Notes under the pieces: model-generated | The model's input: only the letters and a program-made list of their open reading frames with translations | The model's database searches: none | What the model was told of the DNA's origin: nothing | In this document: piece after piece, positions 7,745 to 16,161 of the stretch | Numbering within the stretch: position 1 is the stretch's first letter | Layout of the letters: the number at the start of each line of letters is the position of its first letter | Made by a program: the position numbers and the translations under genes | Origin: Desulfofustis sp. | GTDB lineage: Bacteria; Desulfobacterota; Desulfobulbia; Desulfobulbales; Desulfocapsaceae | Assembly: GCA_029287755.1 (NCBI GenBank) | Contig: JARFQM010000041.1 | Coordinates: 1 to 18,711 of the forward strand | DNA: 18,711 nucleotides | Reading direction: 5' to 3'

Positions 7745-8677
7745 ATGCTGTCCATCGGTTCCGTCACCTTGAGCAGTCCCCTGGTTCTTGCTCCCCTGGC
7801 CGGTTACGGTGATCTGCCGTTTCGCATCCTCTGCCGGCGGTTCGGGGCGGGCCTCTGCGTCTCCGAAATGATCAGTTCCCACGGCCTGGCCTACGGACAG
7901 CCCAAGACTGTGTCGATGCTGGTCAGTTGCAGCGCAGAACGACCGGTTTCATTCCAGCTCTTTGGCGCTGATCCCTCGATTATGGGCGAGGCAGCAGCCA
8001 TCCTTGCTTCTCATGAGCCCGATCTGATCGACATCAACATGGGCTGCCCGGTCAAAAAAGTCACCAAAAGAGGCGCCGGTGCAGCGCTTATGACCGATAT
8101 CGGCCTGGCTGAGAAAATTGTCAGGGCGGTGGTAGACAACAGCACCTGCCCGGTCACGGTAAAACTCCGCTCGGGACCGCACAACAACAATATCTGCGCG
8201 CCTGAGTTCTCCCGAATGGCTGAGGCTAACGGGGCGGCGGCGGTTGCCGTGCACGGCAGAACCTGGAAACAGGGGTTCTCAGGCGAAGCTGATTGGCAGA
8301 TCATCGAAACGGTCCGCAAAGGCGTGACCATTCCGGTGCTCGGCAATGGGGATGTGCAGAATTACGCCGACGCCAGGTCACGGCTCCGGCAACATGGCTG
8401 TGACGGAATCCTGATTGGCAGAGCGGCAATAGGCAACCCCTGGATATTTTCAGAAGACGGCAGGCCCGGGAGTCTGAGCGCGGTCGCCGGGGTCGTACGC
8501 CAACATCTGGCGCTCATCGACAACCATTGTAATGAGCCCGACCGCTGTCTCGGCTCGATCAAGAATCACCTGGGAAAATATTTCAAAGGCTTTCCAGGCA
8601 GCTCCAAAGTACGAAAAGAAATCTATCAGCAGCCTGATTTCAATTCCCTGAAGTCCTGCCTGCATCTCATCAGCTGA
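7745..8677 (+). CDS. dusB: tRNA-dihydrouridine synthase, DusB-type
   Basis: A 310-residue flavoenzyme that reduces specific uridines in tRNA to dihydrouridine using FMN and NADPH. The TIM-barrel signatures are in order: LAPLAGYGDLPFR (15-27), INMGCPVKK (97-105) with catalytic C101, VKLRSG (139-144), VHGRT (169-173), LGNGDV (199-204) and GILIGRAAIGNPWIF (221-235). The C-terminal helical region (about 245-310) is present. The call to the Dus family is firm; DusB rather than DusA or DusC is the usual type in this lineage and fits best, but substrate position is not proven. The ATG gives the normal family N-terminus, although no Shine-Dalgarno is evident. The gene is last on the left-hand + strand run and converges with priA; the 102 bp between (8678-8779) show no convincing terminator. 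Confidence 0.92.
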   Translation: MLSIGSVTLSSPLVLAPLAGYGDLPFRILCRRFGAGLCVSEMISSHGLAYGQPKTVSMLVSCSAERPVSFQLFGADPSIMGEAAAILASHEPDLIDINMGCPVKKVTKRGAGAALMTDIGLAEKIVRAVVDNSTCPVTVKLRSGPHNNNICAPEFSRMAEANGAAAVAVHGRTWKQGFSGEADWQIIETVRKGVTIPVLGNGDVQNYADARSRLRQHGCDGILIGRAAIGNPWIFSEDGRPGSLSAVAGVVRQHLALIDNHCNEPDRCLGSIKNHLGKYFKGFPGSSKVRKEIYQQPDFNSLKSCLHLIS

Positions 8678-8779
8678 AAATTGTCTTGCCGCACCCTTTA
8701 ATTTTTCACCGATCTCGCTGCCTGCCAGTCGTCCACGCAGGGTGGAAATGAGTTCCTATTCTGTCTCAGAATCGTCAGG

Positions 8780-11293
8780 CTAGAGCATGTTTTCGGGGTC
8801 GATATCGACTGTCATCCTGGTCTTGGCTGGCGCTTGGAAGGTGGTGGAAATCCATTCCACCAGACCGTGGAGCGGCTGAAGCTTGGTCGCTTTCAGCATA
8901 ATCTGCCAACGGTACCGGTCCCGAAGTCTTTCCAGCGGAGCCGGGGCTGGGCCGTGTATGGACAATGCCTGGCCGTGGTCATGGGCCTGGCACCAGTTTC
9001 TGGCCAGTTCAGCCAGGCGGCGAGATGCTGATCTGGCGACCGCTTCCTGCTGATCTTCCAGGATGATGAAAACCAGCCTGCAATAGGGGGGAAACCCTAC
9101 CTCCTCTCTGATGCCCAGTTCCCGCTTCACCAAGCCCTCGTAGTCGTTGCCGGCCGCCAGCGAGACCGCGTAATGGTCGGGCTGGAGGGTCTGAATGATC
9201 ACCTTCCCCTTGATTTCACCGCGCCCAGCCCGTCCCGTGACCTGGGTAATCAGTTGATACGTTTTCTCAGCCGCCCTGAAATCGGGAAAGCCCAGGCCGC
9301 TGTCTGCCAAGACAATACCGACCAGACTCACACCAGGAAAATGGAGCCCCTTGGCGATGATCTGGGTTCCCACCAGGATATCGATTTTCTTTTCCCGCAT
9401 GGACTTGAGGATTTGCATTGACCTCCTGCGGTCAGCGGCAACGTCCGAATCGAGCCTGGCGATAACGGCTTCCGGAAGTAATTTCCTGGCCTCGTCCACC
9501 ACTCTCTCGGTACCAAAGCCGATGGGATGCATAGCGCTCGACCCGCACCCCTGACAGACCACAGCACCGGCCAGGCTGAATCCGCAATAGTGGCAGAGCA
9601 GAAGGTTTTTCTGCTGGTGCCGATTGAGACTTACCTGGCAATGACTGCACTCCACCACTGAACCGCAGTCCCTGCAAATGACTGAAGTTGAGAAACCTCT
9701 GCGATTGAGCAAAAGAATAGCTTGGCTCGATTGCGCAAAAGTTTCCCGCAACCCCCGTTGCAGCTCAGGGTGAAACAATCCACCCCCCTTTTTGCCGGGA
9801 AGCGTTTTCAGATCGACCAGCTGAGACTCCGGAAGTTCTCTCTCGCCGATACGTTTCGTCATCTGCAGGAGCTTGTACTTCGAAGTGCGACTATGATAAT
9901 GACTGACAATCGAAGGGGTAGCGGAACCGAGAATTATTGCGCAGCCTGACGCTTGGGCCCGGACCAGGGCAAGGTCCCTGCCGTTGTAGCGCAGACCATC
10001 CTCTTGTTTGAAGCTGGAGTCATGTTCTTCGTCGACAATGATCAGGCCGATTTTTTCTAATGGCGCGAATACCGCAGAGCGGGCACCAATAACTATGGTC
10101 GCCTCCTGGTTGAGGATACGACACCACTCATCGAATCGTTCCCCGGGACTGAGTCCTGAATGCAGCAGGGCCACACACCCCTTGAACCGGGAAATAAAAT
10201 GAGCCTCAATCTGGGTAGCCAGGGCAATCTCAGGCACCAGCACGAGTACGCTTCTGCCTCTGGCCAGGGCCTCCTCGGCAGCCACCAGGTAGACCTCGGT
10301 TTTTCCGCTTCCGGTCACCCCATGGAGAAGAAAGGGCTCATACGTGTGCTGCTCTATTGACTTACGAACGGTGTCTATGACACCCTTTTGCTCGTCACTC
10401 AGTGTTTCCGGTCTGGGATAGTGGGGCAGAAGGTCACCTAACGGACTCCTGTATACTCGCCTGTGTACTTTTATTACCAGGCCTTCATCCGCCAGTTTGT
10501 TAAGCACCTTTGTCCCGTAGGGATAGCTCGCCCCCAATTCTCTGCGCGGCACCATTTCCCCCGAGCGGTCCCCCTGCATCCGGCCAAGCAGTTGTACTGT
10601 CTTGATTTCTGCCCCGGTGAAACTTCTCCCTGCGGCAGCTCTGCACAACTTCGCTAACTGTTCAGAATCTTCACATTCTTCGACGCAGCGTGTTAATTCT
10701 TCCTGCAGGGCGAAGCAGATTTCCTTCTTGGCCTGCACCCGGTCCCTCTCGACAGTGTTGTGCAGGGCAGCTATTCCCATGCTGACAAGCCTCTCAAGAC
10801 CTGCTCGTTGCTGCTTGTCTGACAATACGTTCCTGCTTGCAGCGCTGCTCAGAACACCAGACTCAGACAATCTGACAACCCACGACGTGTCACCCTCTCC
10901 ATCTAAAAGACCGGCCGGGTCACTGTCGCGCCCTTTTTCTGTCAGGCTGATTGTTTTTTGAGGTGCTGCAGTCAACCCTCCCGGCAAGGCGGTCTTTATC
11001 ACCAGGCCAAGGGGATAATGGTAATAATCGGCGACCCATTTGAAAAATGTTACCTGTTCCGCCAGGAAATAGGGCGCTTCACCAATGATCTCCACAATTG
11101 GCTTGATCTTGAAATCTCCCCCTGCAGCCTCGCTTCTGCCCAGAACATAACCGGTCAAAGAACGGCGGCCGAATGGAACAAGAACCCTTCTTCCTATGAA
11201 GTCGGCCTCGTTGTGGAGAAGATTCTGCCCGTCCGCCGAATAGGTATAGGTTTGCCTCACCGGTGCGGTTACGGCAACCTCAAGCAGCATCAT
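8780..11293 (-). CDS. priA: Primosomal protein N' (replication restart helicase PriA)
   Basis: An 837-residue 3'-5' DNA helicase that recognises stalled or repaired forks and starts reloading of DnaB. The N-terminal 3'-DNA-binding domain (from LLEVAV) is followed by a winged-helix-like linker and the helicase core: Walker A GVTGSGKT (325-332), DEEH box (421-424), and LGSATPS (455-461). Eight zinc-binding cysteines are all present (C540, C543, C549, C552, C567, C570, C580, C583), followed by FGTERV and the C-terminal QVTGRAGRG motif. It is somewhat longer than E. coli PriA (732), mostly before the Walker A. The ATG overlaps the galU stop in ATGA, implying translational coupling. An ATG directly follows (residue 2) and could also serve. 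No priB or priC is seen in the window. Confidence 0.97.
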   Translation of the reverse strand: MMLLEVAVTAPVRQTYTYSADGQNLLHNEADFIGRRVLVPFGRRSLTGYVLGRSEAAGGDFKIKPIVEIIGEAPYFLAEQVTFFKWVADYYHYPLGLVIKTALPGGLTAAPQKTISLTEKGRDSDPAGLLDGEGDTSWVVRLSESGVLSSAASRNVLSDKQQRAGLERLVSMGIAALHNTVERDRVQAKKEICFALQEELTRCVEECEDSEQLAKLCRAAAGRSFTGAEIKTVQLLGRMQGDRSGEMVPRRELGASYPYGTKVLNKLADEGLVIKVHRRVYRSPLGDLLPHYPRPETLSDEQKGVIDTVRKSIEQHTYEPFLLHGVTGSGKTEVYLVAAEEALARGRSVLVLVPEIALATQIEAHFISRFKGCVALLHSGLSPGERFDEWCRILNQEATIVIGARSAVFAPLEKIGLIIVDEEHDSSFKQEDGLRYNGRDLALVRAQASGCAIILGSATPSIVSHYHSRTSKYKLLQMTKRIGERELPESQLVDLKTLPGKKGGGLFHPELQRGLRETFAQSSQAILLLNRRGFSTSVICRDCGSVVECSHCQVSLNRHQQKNLLLCHYCGFSLAGAVVCQGCGSSAMHPIGFGTERVVDEARKLLPEAVIARLDSDVAADRRRSMQILKSMREKKIDILVGTQIIAKGLHFPGVSLVGIVLADSGLGFPDFRAAEKTYQLITQVTGRAGRGEIKGKVIIQTLQPDHYAVSLAAGNDYEGLVKRELGIREEVGFPPYCRLVFIILEDQQEAVARSASRRLAELARNWCQAHDHGQALSIHGPAPAPLERLRDRYRWQIMLKATKLQPLHGLVEWISTTFQAPAKTRMTVDIDPENML

Positions 11294-12162
11294 AGTGCAG
11301 CGGCAACGTCCTTGAGATGAGCCTTGAAAGGCTCTCCGAGTTCATCATGACGAAGTGCATAGGCGATAATTGCCTGGAGATAGCCAAACTTGTCACCGGC
11401 ATCGAACCTGGTTCCTTCGAATTCATAGGCATACATCTTTCTTTTCTTGGACAGGGCCAGCAGGGCATCGGTGAGTTGGATCTCGCCACCGTGACCGGGG
11501 GTGGTGCTGCTGAGCATGTCGAAAATTTCGGGCATGAGGATGTAGCGGCCAATGATGGCCAGATCGCTGTCGGTGGTGCCGGGTGCAGGTTTCTCCACCA
11601 TCCTCTTCACCTGGTGGGTCCGCTCTCTGTCGTTGTCAAGGCCTTCAACGATTCCGTATTGATACGTCTGCTCTGGTGGAACACGTTGCACCGCGACAAT
11701 CGACTCACCCACCTCGCGATAGAGTTCGAGCATTTGCCAGGCGCAGGGAACATCGCTGTAGACCAGGTCATCACCAAGGCAGACCATGAAAGGTTCCTGG
11801 CCGACAATGTGCCGTGCGGTCCAGATAGCATGACCGAGTCCGAGCGGTTTTTTCTGACGCACCGAAACAATATCGATGAGATTTGAAATCATGTCCAGTT
11901 CCTTGCCGAGCAAGATCTTGTTCTTTTCCTTGAGGACATGATCCAGTTCGTAGTTGTAGTCGAAATGGTTCTCGATCGCCGATTTGCCCTCACTGGTGAC
12001 GAAAATGATCTGTTCGATTCCAGAGGCGACAACCTCCTCGACGATATACTGAATTGTCGGTCGGTCGACAATGGTGAGCATCTCTTTGGGTATGGCCTTG
12101 GTAGCCGGTAAAAATCGGGTGCCGAGACCGGCAACTGGAATGACCGCCTTGCGAACGTCCAT
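11290..12162 (-). CDS. galU: UTP-glucose-1-phosphate uridylyltransferase
   Basis: A 290-residue enzyme making UDP-glucose from UTP and glucose-1-phosphate, for LPS core, exopolysaccharide and glycogen-type pathways. The nucleotide-binding loop GLGTRFLPATKAIPKEM lies at 12-28, with MVCLGDD, VEKP, GEIQLTDAL and GTRFDAGDKFGY following in normal order. The chosen ATG (12162-12160) has AAAGGGG 6 nt upstream and gives the classic MDVRKAVIPVAG N-terminus. An in-frame TTG 21 bp upstream would place the ribosome-binding site inside the gene and is rejected. The gene is first of galU-priA, with its TGA embedded in the priA ATG. It is divergent from hrpA across 106 bp. Confidence 0.97.
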   Translation of the reverse strand: MDVRKAVIPVAGLGTRFLPATKAIPKEMLTIVDRPTIQYIVEEVVASGIEQIIFVTSEGKSAIENHFDYNYELDHVLKEKNKILLGKELDMISNLIDIVSVRQKKPLGLGHAIWTARHIVGQEPFMVCLGDDLVYSDVPCAWQMLELYREVGESIVAVQRVPPEQTYQYGIVEGLDNDRERTHQVKRMVEKPAPGTTDSDLAIIGRYILMPEIFDMLSSTTPGHGGEIQLTDALLALSKKRKMYAYEFEGTRFDAGDKFGYLQAIIAYALRHDELGEPFKAHLKDVAAAL

Positions 12163-12268
12163 GATAAACCCCTTTACTTGCAATATCAGAAATGTAATTT
12201 CTATGGTATAAACGATTTCTCATCTGTCTGAGAGTTACCACAAAACATTGTAGTCAGACAACTTTTTC
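12163..12268. promoter_or_regulatory. Divergent galU/hrpA intergenic region with two inverted repeats
   Basis: This 106-bp AT-rich region must hold the promoters of galU (leftward) and hrpA (rightward). It contains AGAAAT-GTA-ATTTCT (12188-12202), a perfect 6-bp palindrome with a 3-bp spacer, and TGTCTGA (12225-12231) matched by TCAGACA (12254-12260). A TATAAA block at 12207-12212 (read leftward TTTATACC) is a possible -10 element, but no convincing -35 accompanies it on either strand. Operator function for the repeats is conjecture. Confidence 0.35.
12169..12175 (-). promoter_or_regulatory. Shine-Dalgarno deciding the galU start
   Basis: On the - strand AAAGGGG is followed after TTTATC by the ATG at 12162. 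This places initiation at that ATG rather than at the TTG at 12183, which lies upstream of the site. Confidence 0.8.
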
Positions 12269-15200
12269 ATGCACTTTTTTTACCCTCCGTCGCTGCCGAT
12301 CACCGACTGTCTCGAGCAACTGAGAGAATTGATTTCTGCCCATCAGATCGTCATCGTAGCCGGTGAAACCGGATCCGGTAAGACCACCCAATTGCCTAAA
12401 TTGTGCCTTGAACTGTTCCATGAGTCGAAGGGCTGGATAGGCTGTACCCAGCCCCGCAGGATTGCGGCCACCAGTGTTTCCGAGTGGGTGGCGGAAGAGC
12501 TTGGGGAATATCGGAAACTGGTGGGCAGCAAGATCAGGTTTCGGGACAAAACCACAACTGCCACCAGAATCAAGTTCATGACCGACGGGGTGCTCCTGGC
12601 AGAGCTCAAAAACGATCCGTTGCTCAGAAAATATCGGGTTGTGATTGTCGACGAGGCCCACGAGCGAAATCTCAATATTGATTTTCTGCTGGGGTACCTC
12701 CATACGCTTGTCGCCAAAAGAAAAGATCTCAAACTCATTATAACTTCGGCGACCATTGACACCGAGGCCTTTTCCAGTCACTTTCACCGGGCACCCGTGG
12801 TTACCATCGAGGGTCGGACATACCCGGTCGAGATCACCTATTCTCCCCCGCCGGGCGACGAAAATGAAATCACCTACCTGGAGCACTGTATCGATGTTAC
12901 CGCGGAAATCTGCGCCACCAGACCCCCTGGCGATATCCTGCTGTTTCTGCCCACCGAAAAAGATATCAGGTCCTGCACCGAGATTCTCAAAGGCAGGGTT
13001 AAGACCCATTCGATACTGCCGCTCTTCGGCAGGCTGCAGGCCAAGGATCAAAGGTTGATCTTCAAGCCCCACAAGAAGCCCAAGATAGTGGTCGCCACCA
13101 ATGTCGCCGAAACCTCTGTAACCGTTCCGGGTATACGCTATGTAGTCGATACGGGGCTGGCCAGGATAGGCACCTACCACGCCCGCTCGAGGACCATGAG
13201 GCTGCCCATCGCCAAAATATCGCAGGCCAGCTGCAATCAGCGCTCCGGCAGAAGCGGCAGAATCGGGCCGGGTACTTGTGTGAGGCTTTTCAGCGAGGAT
13301 GATTTTGACGGCAGAGAACCGTTTACCACCCCCGAGATTCAACGCTCCAACCTCGCCGAAGTAATTCTCCAGATGGTGACCCTGAATCTTGGCGACCCGC
13401 GCCTCTTTCCCTTTCTCGACCCACCCCGTCGGGGGGCAATTTCCGAAGGGTTTCGAACGCTCAAAGAACTCGGGGCTCTGGACTCGGAACACCGGCTCAC
13501 TTCCTACGGCAGAATCATGTCTTCGATGCCCATCGACCCGGTTATCTCACGCATTATCATAGAAGCAAACAAGTTTGACTGCCTGGCCGAAATTGTCGTC
13601 ATTGCGGCGGCCCTGGCCATCCAGGATCCGCGGATGCGCCCGGCGGAGAGTGAGCACCAGGCCGACGAAGCCCACCGCCGGTTTGCCGACCCAAATTCTG
13701 ATTTCATGGCACTTCTCAACATCTGGAACGGCTATCATAAGGATAATCGTGGATTTTCCTGGTCGGCTCTGAAAAAATTCTGCCTGCACAACTATCTCTC
13801 ATTCCAGCGCATGAGAGAATGGCTCGACTTGCACGAGCAACTCCACAGGATTGTCAGCAGACGCAGAAAGTTCCGCTTCAACAGGGAACCAGGCTCCTAT
13901 GAAAATATCCACCGTTCCTTATTGGCCGGTTTATTCAGGCAGAGTGGAAGAAAAAAGAAAGGAAGCCTCTATCAGGGTCTCTCCAATCGTGAATTCTATA
14001 TTTTTCCGGGCAGTTATCTCCATGCCAAAAGCGGCGAGTGGATCATCGGCGGCTCCTTCATAGAGACCTCCCGGCTATTTGCCCTGTCGGCCGCCAACAT
14101 AGAGGTTGACTGGCTTGAAAAAAGCTGTACGAAACTGTGCAGTTACTCATGGTCCAATGTTCGTTACCATAAAAAATCTGGACGGGTGATGGCCGATGAA
14201 ACCGTGGCCCTGCGCGGTCTGATTCTGGCCGCCTCCCGGATAGTCAATTACCCGAAACGCAACGAAAAAAATATTCCCTCCGCACGCCAGGTTTTCATAA
14301 GGGAGGCGCTGGTTGACCACCAGTTATCGGGCCGTTTCGGCTTTTTTTCGAAGAATTTGGCAACAATCAAAAAATGGCAGGAAAGCGAACATAAACTGCG
14401 CAGAAAAGACATTGTTATCGATGACGAGGCGATATTTGACTTTTATGCCAGGCGGCTGCCTGAGAATGTCTTCGACCGCTCTACCCTGAAGAGCCATGTC
14501 AAGCGCCACGGCGACAGCCATTTATGCATGACCGAAAAAGATATTCTGCTGCGTCTGCCGGAAGATAAGGATCTGCTTGACTTTCCACCGCATTTGCCCG
14601 CCCCGCATGAGCAGATCGCCCTGCGCTATCGTTTCGAACCCGGCACCCCTGATGACGGGGTTACGGCCTTGGTGCCCGAGCATCTCGTCGACCGCACCCC
14701 ACCGGAACTGTTCGACTGGCTGGTACCTGGGCTGATCGTGGAAAAAACCACCTACCTGATAAAAGGGCTGCCGAAACGTCTCAGGAAGCGGCTCATTCCA
14801 GTCAACGATACTGTCGCCCTGCTGCTTGACTCCCTTGACATGTATCAAGGCAATTACCTGCAGAAGCTGTCGACGGCGATTCTCAGCCGTTACAAAATCA
14901 ATATTCACCGAGCGGACTGGCCCCGGACTCTGCCCCCCCATTTGACCATGCACTTCCAGATCGTTGATCAATCTGGCACAGCGGTAATGCAGGGAAATGA
15001 TTTTGCCACCCTGCTCAACCAGCTCCGATCCTCCCCCGCAGATGGACCGCTGGTGCTCAGTCCTCAGGATCACGCATTGCTCGAAACTCTCAGTGAAAAA
15101 ATTTTCAACCACTGGGATTTTGCCCCATATCCGGAACGCATACCCATATTTGGTCCTGGGAAAATGGTGAGCGGCTACCTGTTTTGCGGGCTCAAACCAG

Positions 15201-16012
15201 TACCTGAAAAACGGGGCGTCCAACTCCGCTATTTTACGAGCAGAGCAGAGGCTGAGAAACAGAGCCGCGCGGGCCTGGGTGTTCTGATTCGCCTGCATTT
15301 CAAAACAAAATTTACCGCTCTGGCACAACACTGCCGGGTTTGTTTCTCGGGACCGTCCGCGCTTTGGCTCACCATGTTTACAGGTGGCTCAGCCCATACC
15401 TGTTGTGAAGCCATTCTCAACTTCATCGTCAACTCCTTTCTCACCGATACACCCATATCAGTGCTCAGCAAAAAGGCCTATGAATCACAGATCGAGCAGG
15501 TGGCCCGGATCGATATCCACTCGGCAGGCAGAGAGATCATAGACAAAATACTCTTCATCTTGCGACAGCGGAAAACGACTGGTGAGGTTATTGCCAAGTA
15601 TGAGGCGCTGGCCAAAAAGAGCGGCGCCTTTGAGGCCAGCCTTTATGGCGATCTGCACAGTCAGCTCGAGGCAATTATCCCCCCTGATTTTCTCGACTAC
15701 TTTACTCTTGCAGATCTTGATAACTGCGGCCGCTACCTGAAGAGTCTGGCGGTGCGCTGCGAAAGAGCCTACAACAATCCGCTTAAAGACCGTGAAAAAC
15801 GAAAAAAACTGATCACTCACCAGGAAAATATTGAGCGTGTAGAAAAGAGAATGGGGGAACTCGGCCCCGACTGCCAGGCGAAACTGGAAAACTACAGGAC
15901 AATGCTTGCTGAATTGCGTATCTCGCTTTTCTCGCCGGAGATAAAAACCGCCCTATCAGTCTCGGAGAAAAAGCTGGCTCAGGCCTGGAAAGAGCTCTCC
16001 TCGAGTTGCTGA
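12269..16012 (+). CDS. hrpA: ATP-dependent RNA helicase HrpA (DEAH box)
   Basis: A 1247-residue DEAH/RHA-family helicase, close to E. coli HrpA (1300) but with a shorter N-terminus. In order: Walker A GETGSGKT (32-39), DEAH (128-131), SAT (160-162), TNVAETSVT (277-285) and QRSGRSGR (324-331). These are followed by the HA2 and OB-like regions (about 390-650) and a long C-terminal region (about 660-1247) matching the DUF3418 part of HrpA in position and size. HrpA unwinds mRNA and is implicated in mRNA processing and rescue of collided ribosomes in E. coli. The ATG is the first possible start after an in-frame TAG at 12251; no Shine-Dalgarno precedes it. The stop is 2 bp upstream of a membrane miniprotein gene. 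Confidence 0.95.
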   Translation: MHFFYPPSLPITDCLEQLRELISAHQIVIVAGETGSGKTTQLPKLCLELFHESKGWIGCTQPRRIAATSVSEWVAEELGEYRKLVGSKIRFRDKTTTATRIKFMTDGVLLAELKNDPLLRKYRVVIVDEAHERNLNIDFLLGYLHTLVAKRKDLKLIITSATIDTEAFSSHFHRAPVVTIEGRTYPVEITYSPPPGDENEITYLEHCIDVTAEICATRPPGDILLFLPTEKDIRSCTEILKGRVKTHSILPLFGRLQAKDQRLIFKPHKKPKIVVATNVAETSVTVPGIRYVVDTGLARIGTYHARSRTMRLPIAKISQASCNQRSGRSGRIGPGTCVRLFSEDDFDGREPFTTPEIQRSNLAEVILQMVTLNLGDPRLFPFLDPPRRGAISEGFRTLKELGALDSEHRLTSYGRIMSSMPIDPVISRIIIEANKFDCLAEIVVIAAALAIQDPRMRPAESEHQADEAHRRFADPNSDFMALLNIWNGYHKDNRGFSWSALKKFCLHNYLSFQRMREWLDLHEQLHRIVSRRRKFRFNREPGSYENIHRSLLAGLFRQSGRKKKGSLYQGLSNREFYIFPGSYLHAKSGEWIIGGSFIETSRLFALSAANIEVDWLEKSCTKLCSYSWSNVRYHKKSGRVMADETVALRGLILAASRIVNYPKRNEKNIPSARQVFIREALVDHQLSGRFGFFSKNLATIKKWQESEHKLRRKDIVIDDEAIFDFYARRLPENVFDRSTLKSHVKRHGDSHLCMTEKDILLRLPEDKDLLDFPPHLPAPHEQIALRYRFEPGTPDDGVTALVPEHLVDRTPPELFDWLVPGLIVEKTTYLIKGLPKRLRKRLIPVNDTVALLLDSLDMYQGNYLQKLSTAILSRYKINIHRADWPRTLPPHLTMHFQIVDQSGTAVMQGNDFATLLNQLRSSPADGPLVLSPQDHALLETLSEKIFNHWDFAPYPERIPIFGPGKMVSGYLFCGLKPVPEKRGVQLRYFTSRAEAEKQSRAGLGVLIRLHFKTKFTALAQHCRVCFSGPSALWLTMFTGGSAHTCCEAILNFIVNSFLTDTPISVLSKKAYESQIEQVARIDIHSAGREIIDKILFILRQRKTTGEVIAKYEALAKKSGAFEASLYGDLHSQLEAIIPPDFLDYFTLADLDNCGRYLKSLAVRCERAYNNPLKDREKRKKLITHQENIERVEKRMGELGPDCQAKLENYRTMLAELRISLFSPEIKTALSVSEKKLAQAWKELSSSC

Positions 16013-16014
16013 GT

Positions 16015-16161
16015 ATGCGGCCTCACACGATACGAACAGGCGCTGGAATCACGCTTTGTATCATCGGTATATTGCTGATCGACAAGAACCGCTGGCTTTT
16101 GGGTCTGGCCTGCTTCATCGGCGGATTCCTGCTGATGATGATACCACGATCCCGGCGTTAA
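16015..16161 (+). CDS. Predicted small two-helix membrane protein (48 aa) downstream of hrpA
   Basis: A 48-codon frame starts 2 bp after the hrpA TGA, a spacing typical of translational coupling. The product has a basic N-terminus (MRPHTIRTG), a hydrophobic segment (about 9-22), a short charged turn DKNR (23-26), a second hydrophobic segment (about 27-43) and a basic end PRSRR. This is a coherent helical-hairpin topology with positive charges at both ends, suggesting both termini are cytoplasmic. No family is recognised. Its TAA (16159-16161) shares TTAA with the stop of the convergent CofD-like gene. The alternative is that it is a chance frame, but such a structured composition directly after hrpA argues for a real gene. 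Confidence 0.6.
   Translation: MRPHTIRTGAGITLCIIGILLIDKNRWLLGLACFIGGFLLMMIPRSRR

Noticed and set aside
8758..8772. ATTCTG-TCT-CAGAAT hairpin between dusB and priA as a bidirectional terminator
   Set aside because: The stem is short and AT-rich with no T-tract on either side.
11317..11886. A 189-codon + strand frame opposite galU
   Set aside because: The - strand encodes all GalU motifs in this interval; the + frame has no independent support.
12163..12183. Upstream TTG start for galU adding seven residues
   Set aside because: AAAGGGG lies between this TTG and the ATG at 12162, and the family's normal N-terminus begins at that ATG.
12254..13492. A 412-codon open frame on the - strand opposite the hrpA helicase core
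   Set aside because: It lies exactly opposite conserved helicase motifs, has a low-complexity Gly/Arg-rich composition and no recognisable domain or ribosome-binding site. It is a frame shadow of hrpA.
14522..15331. A 269-codon open frame on the - strand opposite the hrpA C-terminal region
   Set aside because: No family motif or ribosome-binding site; the opposite strand continues the HrpA reading frame without interruption.
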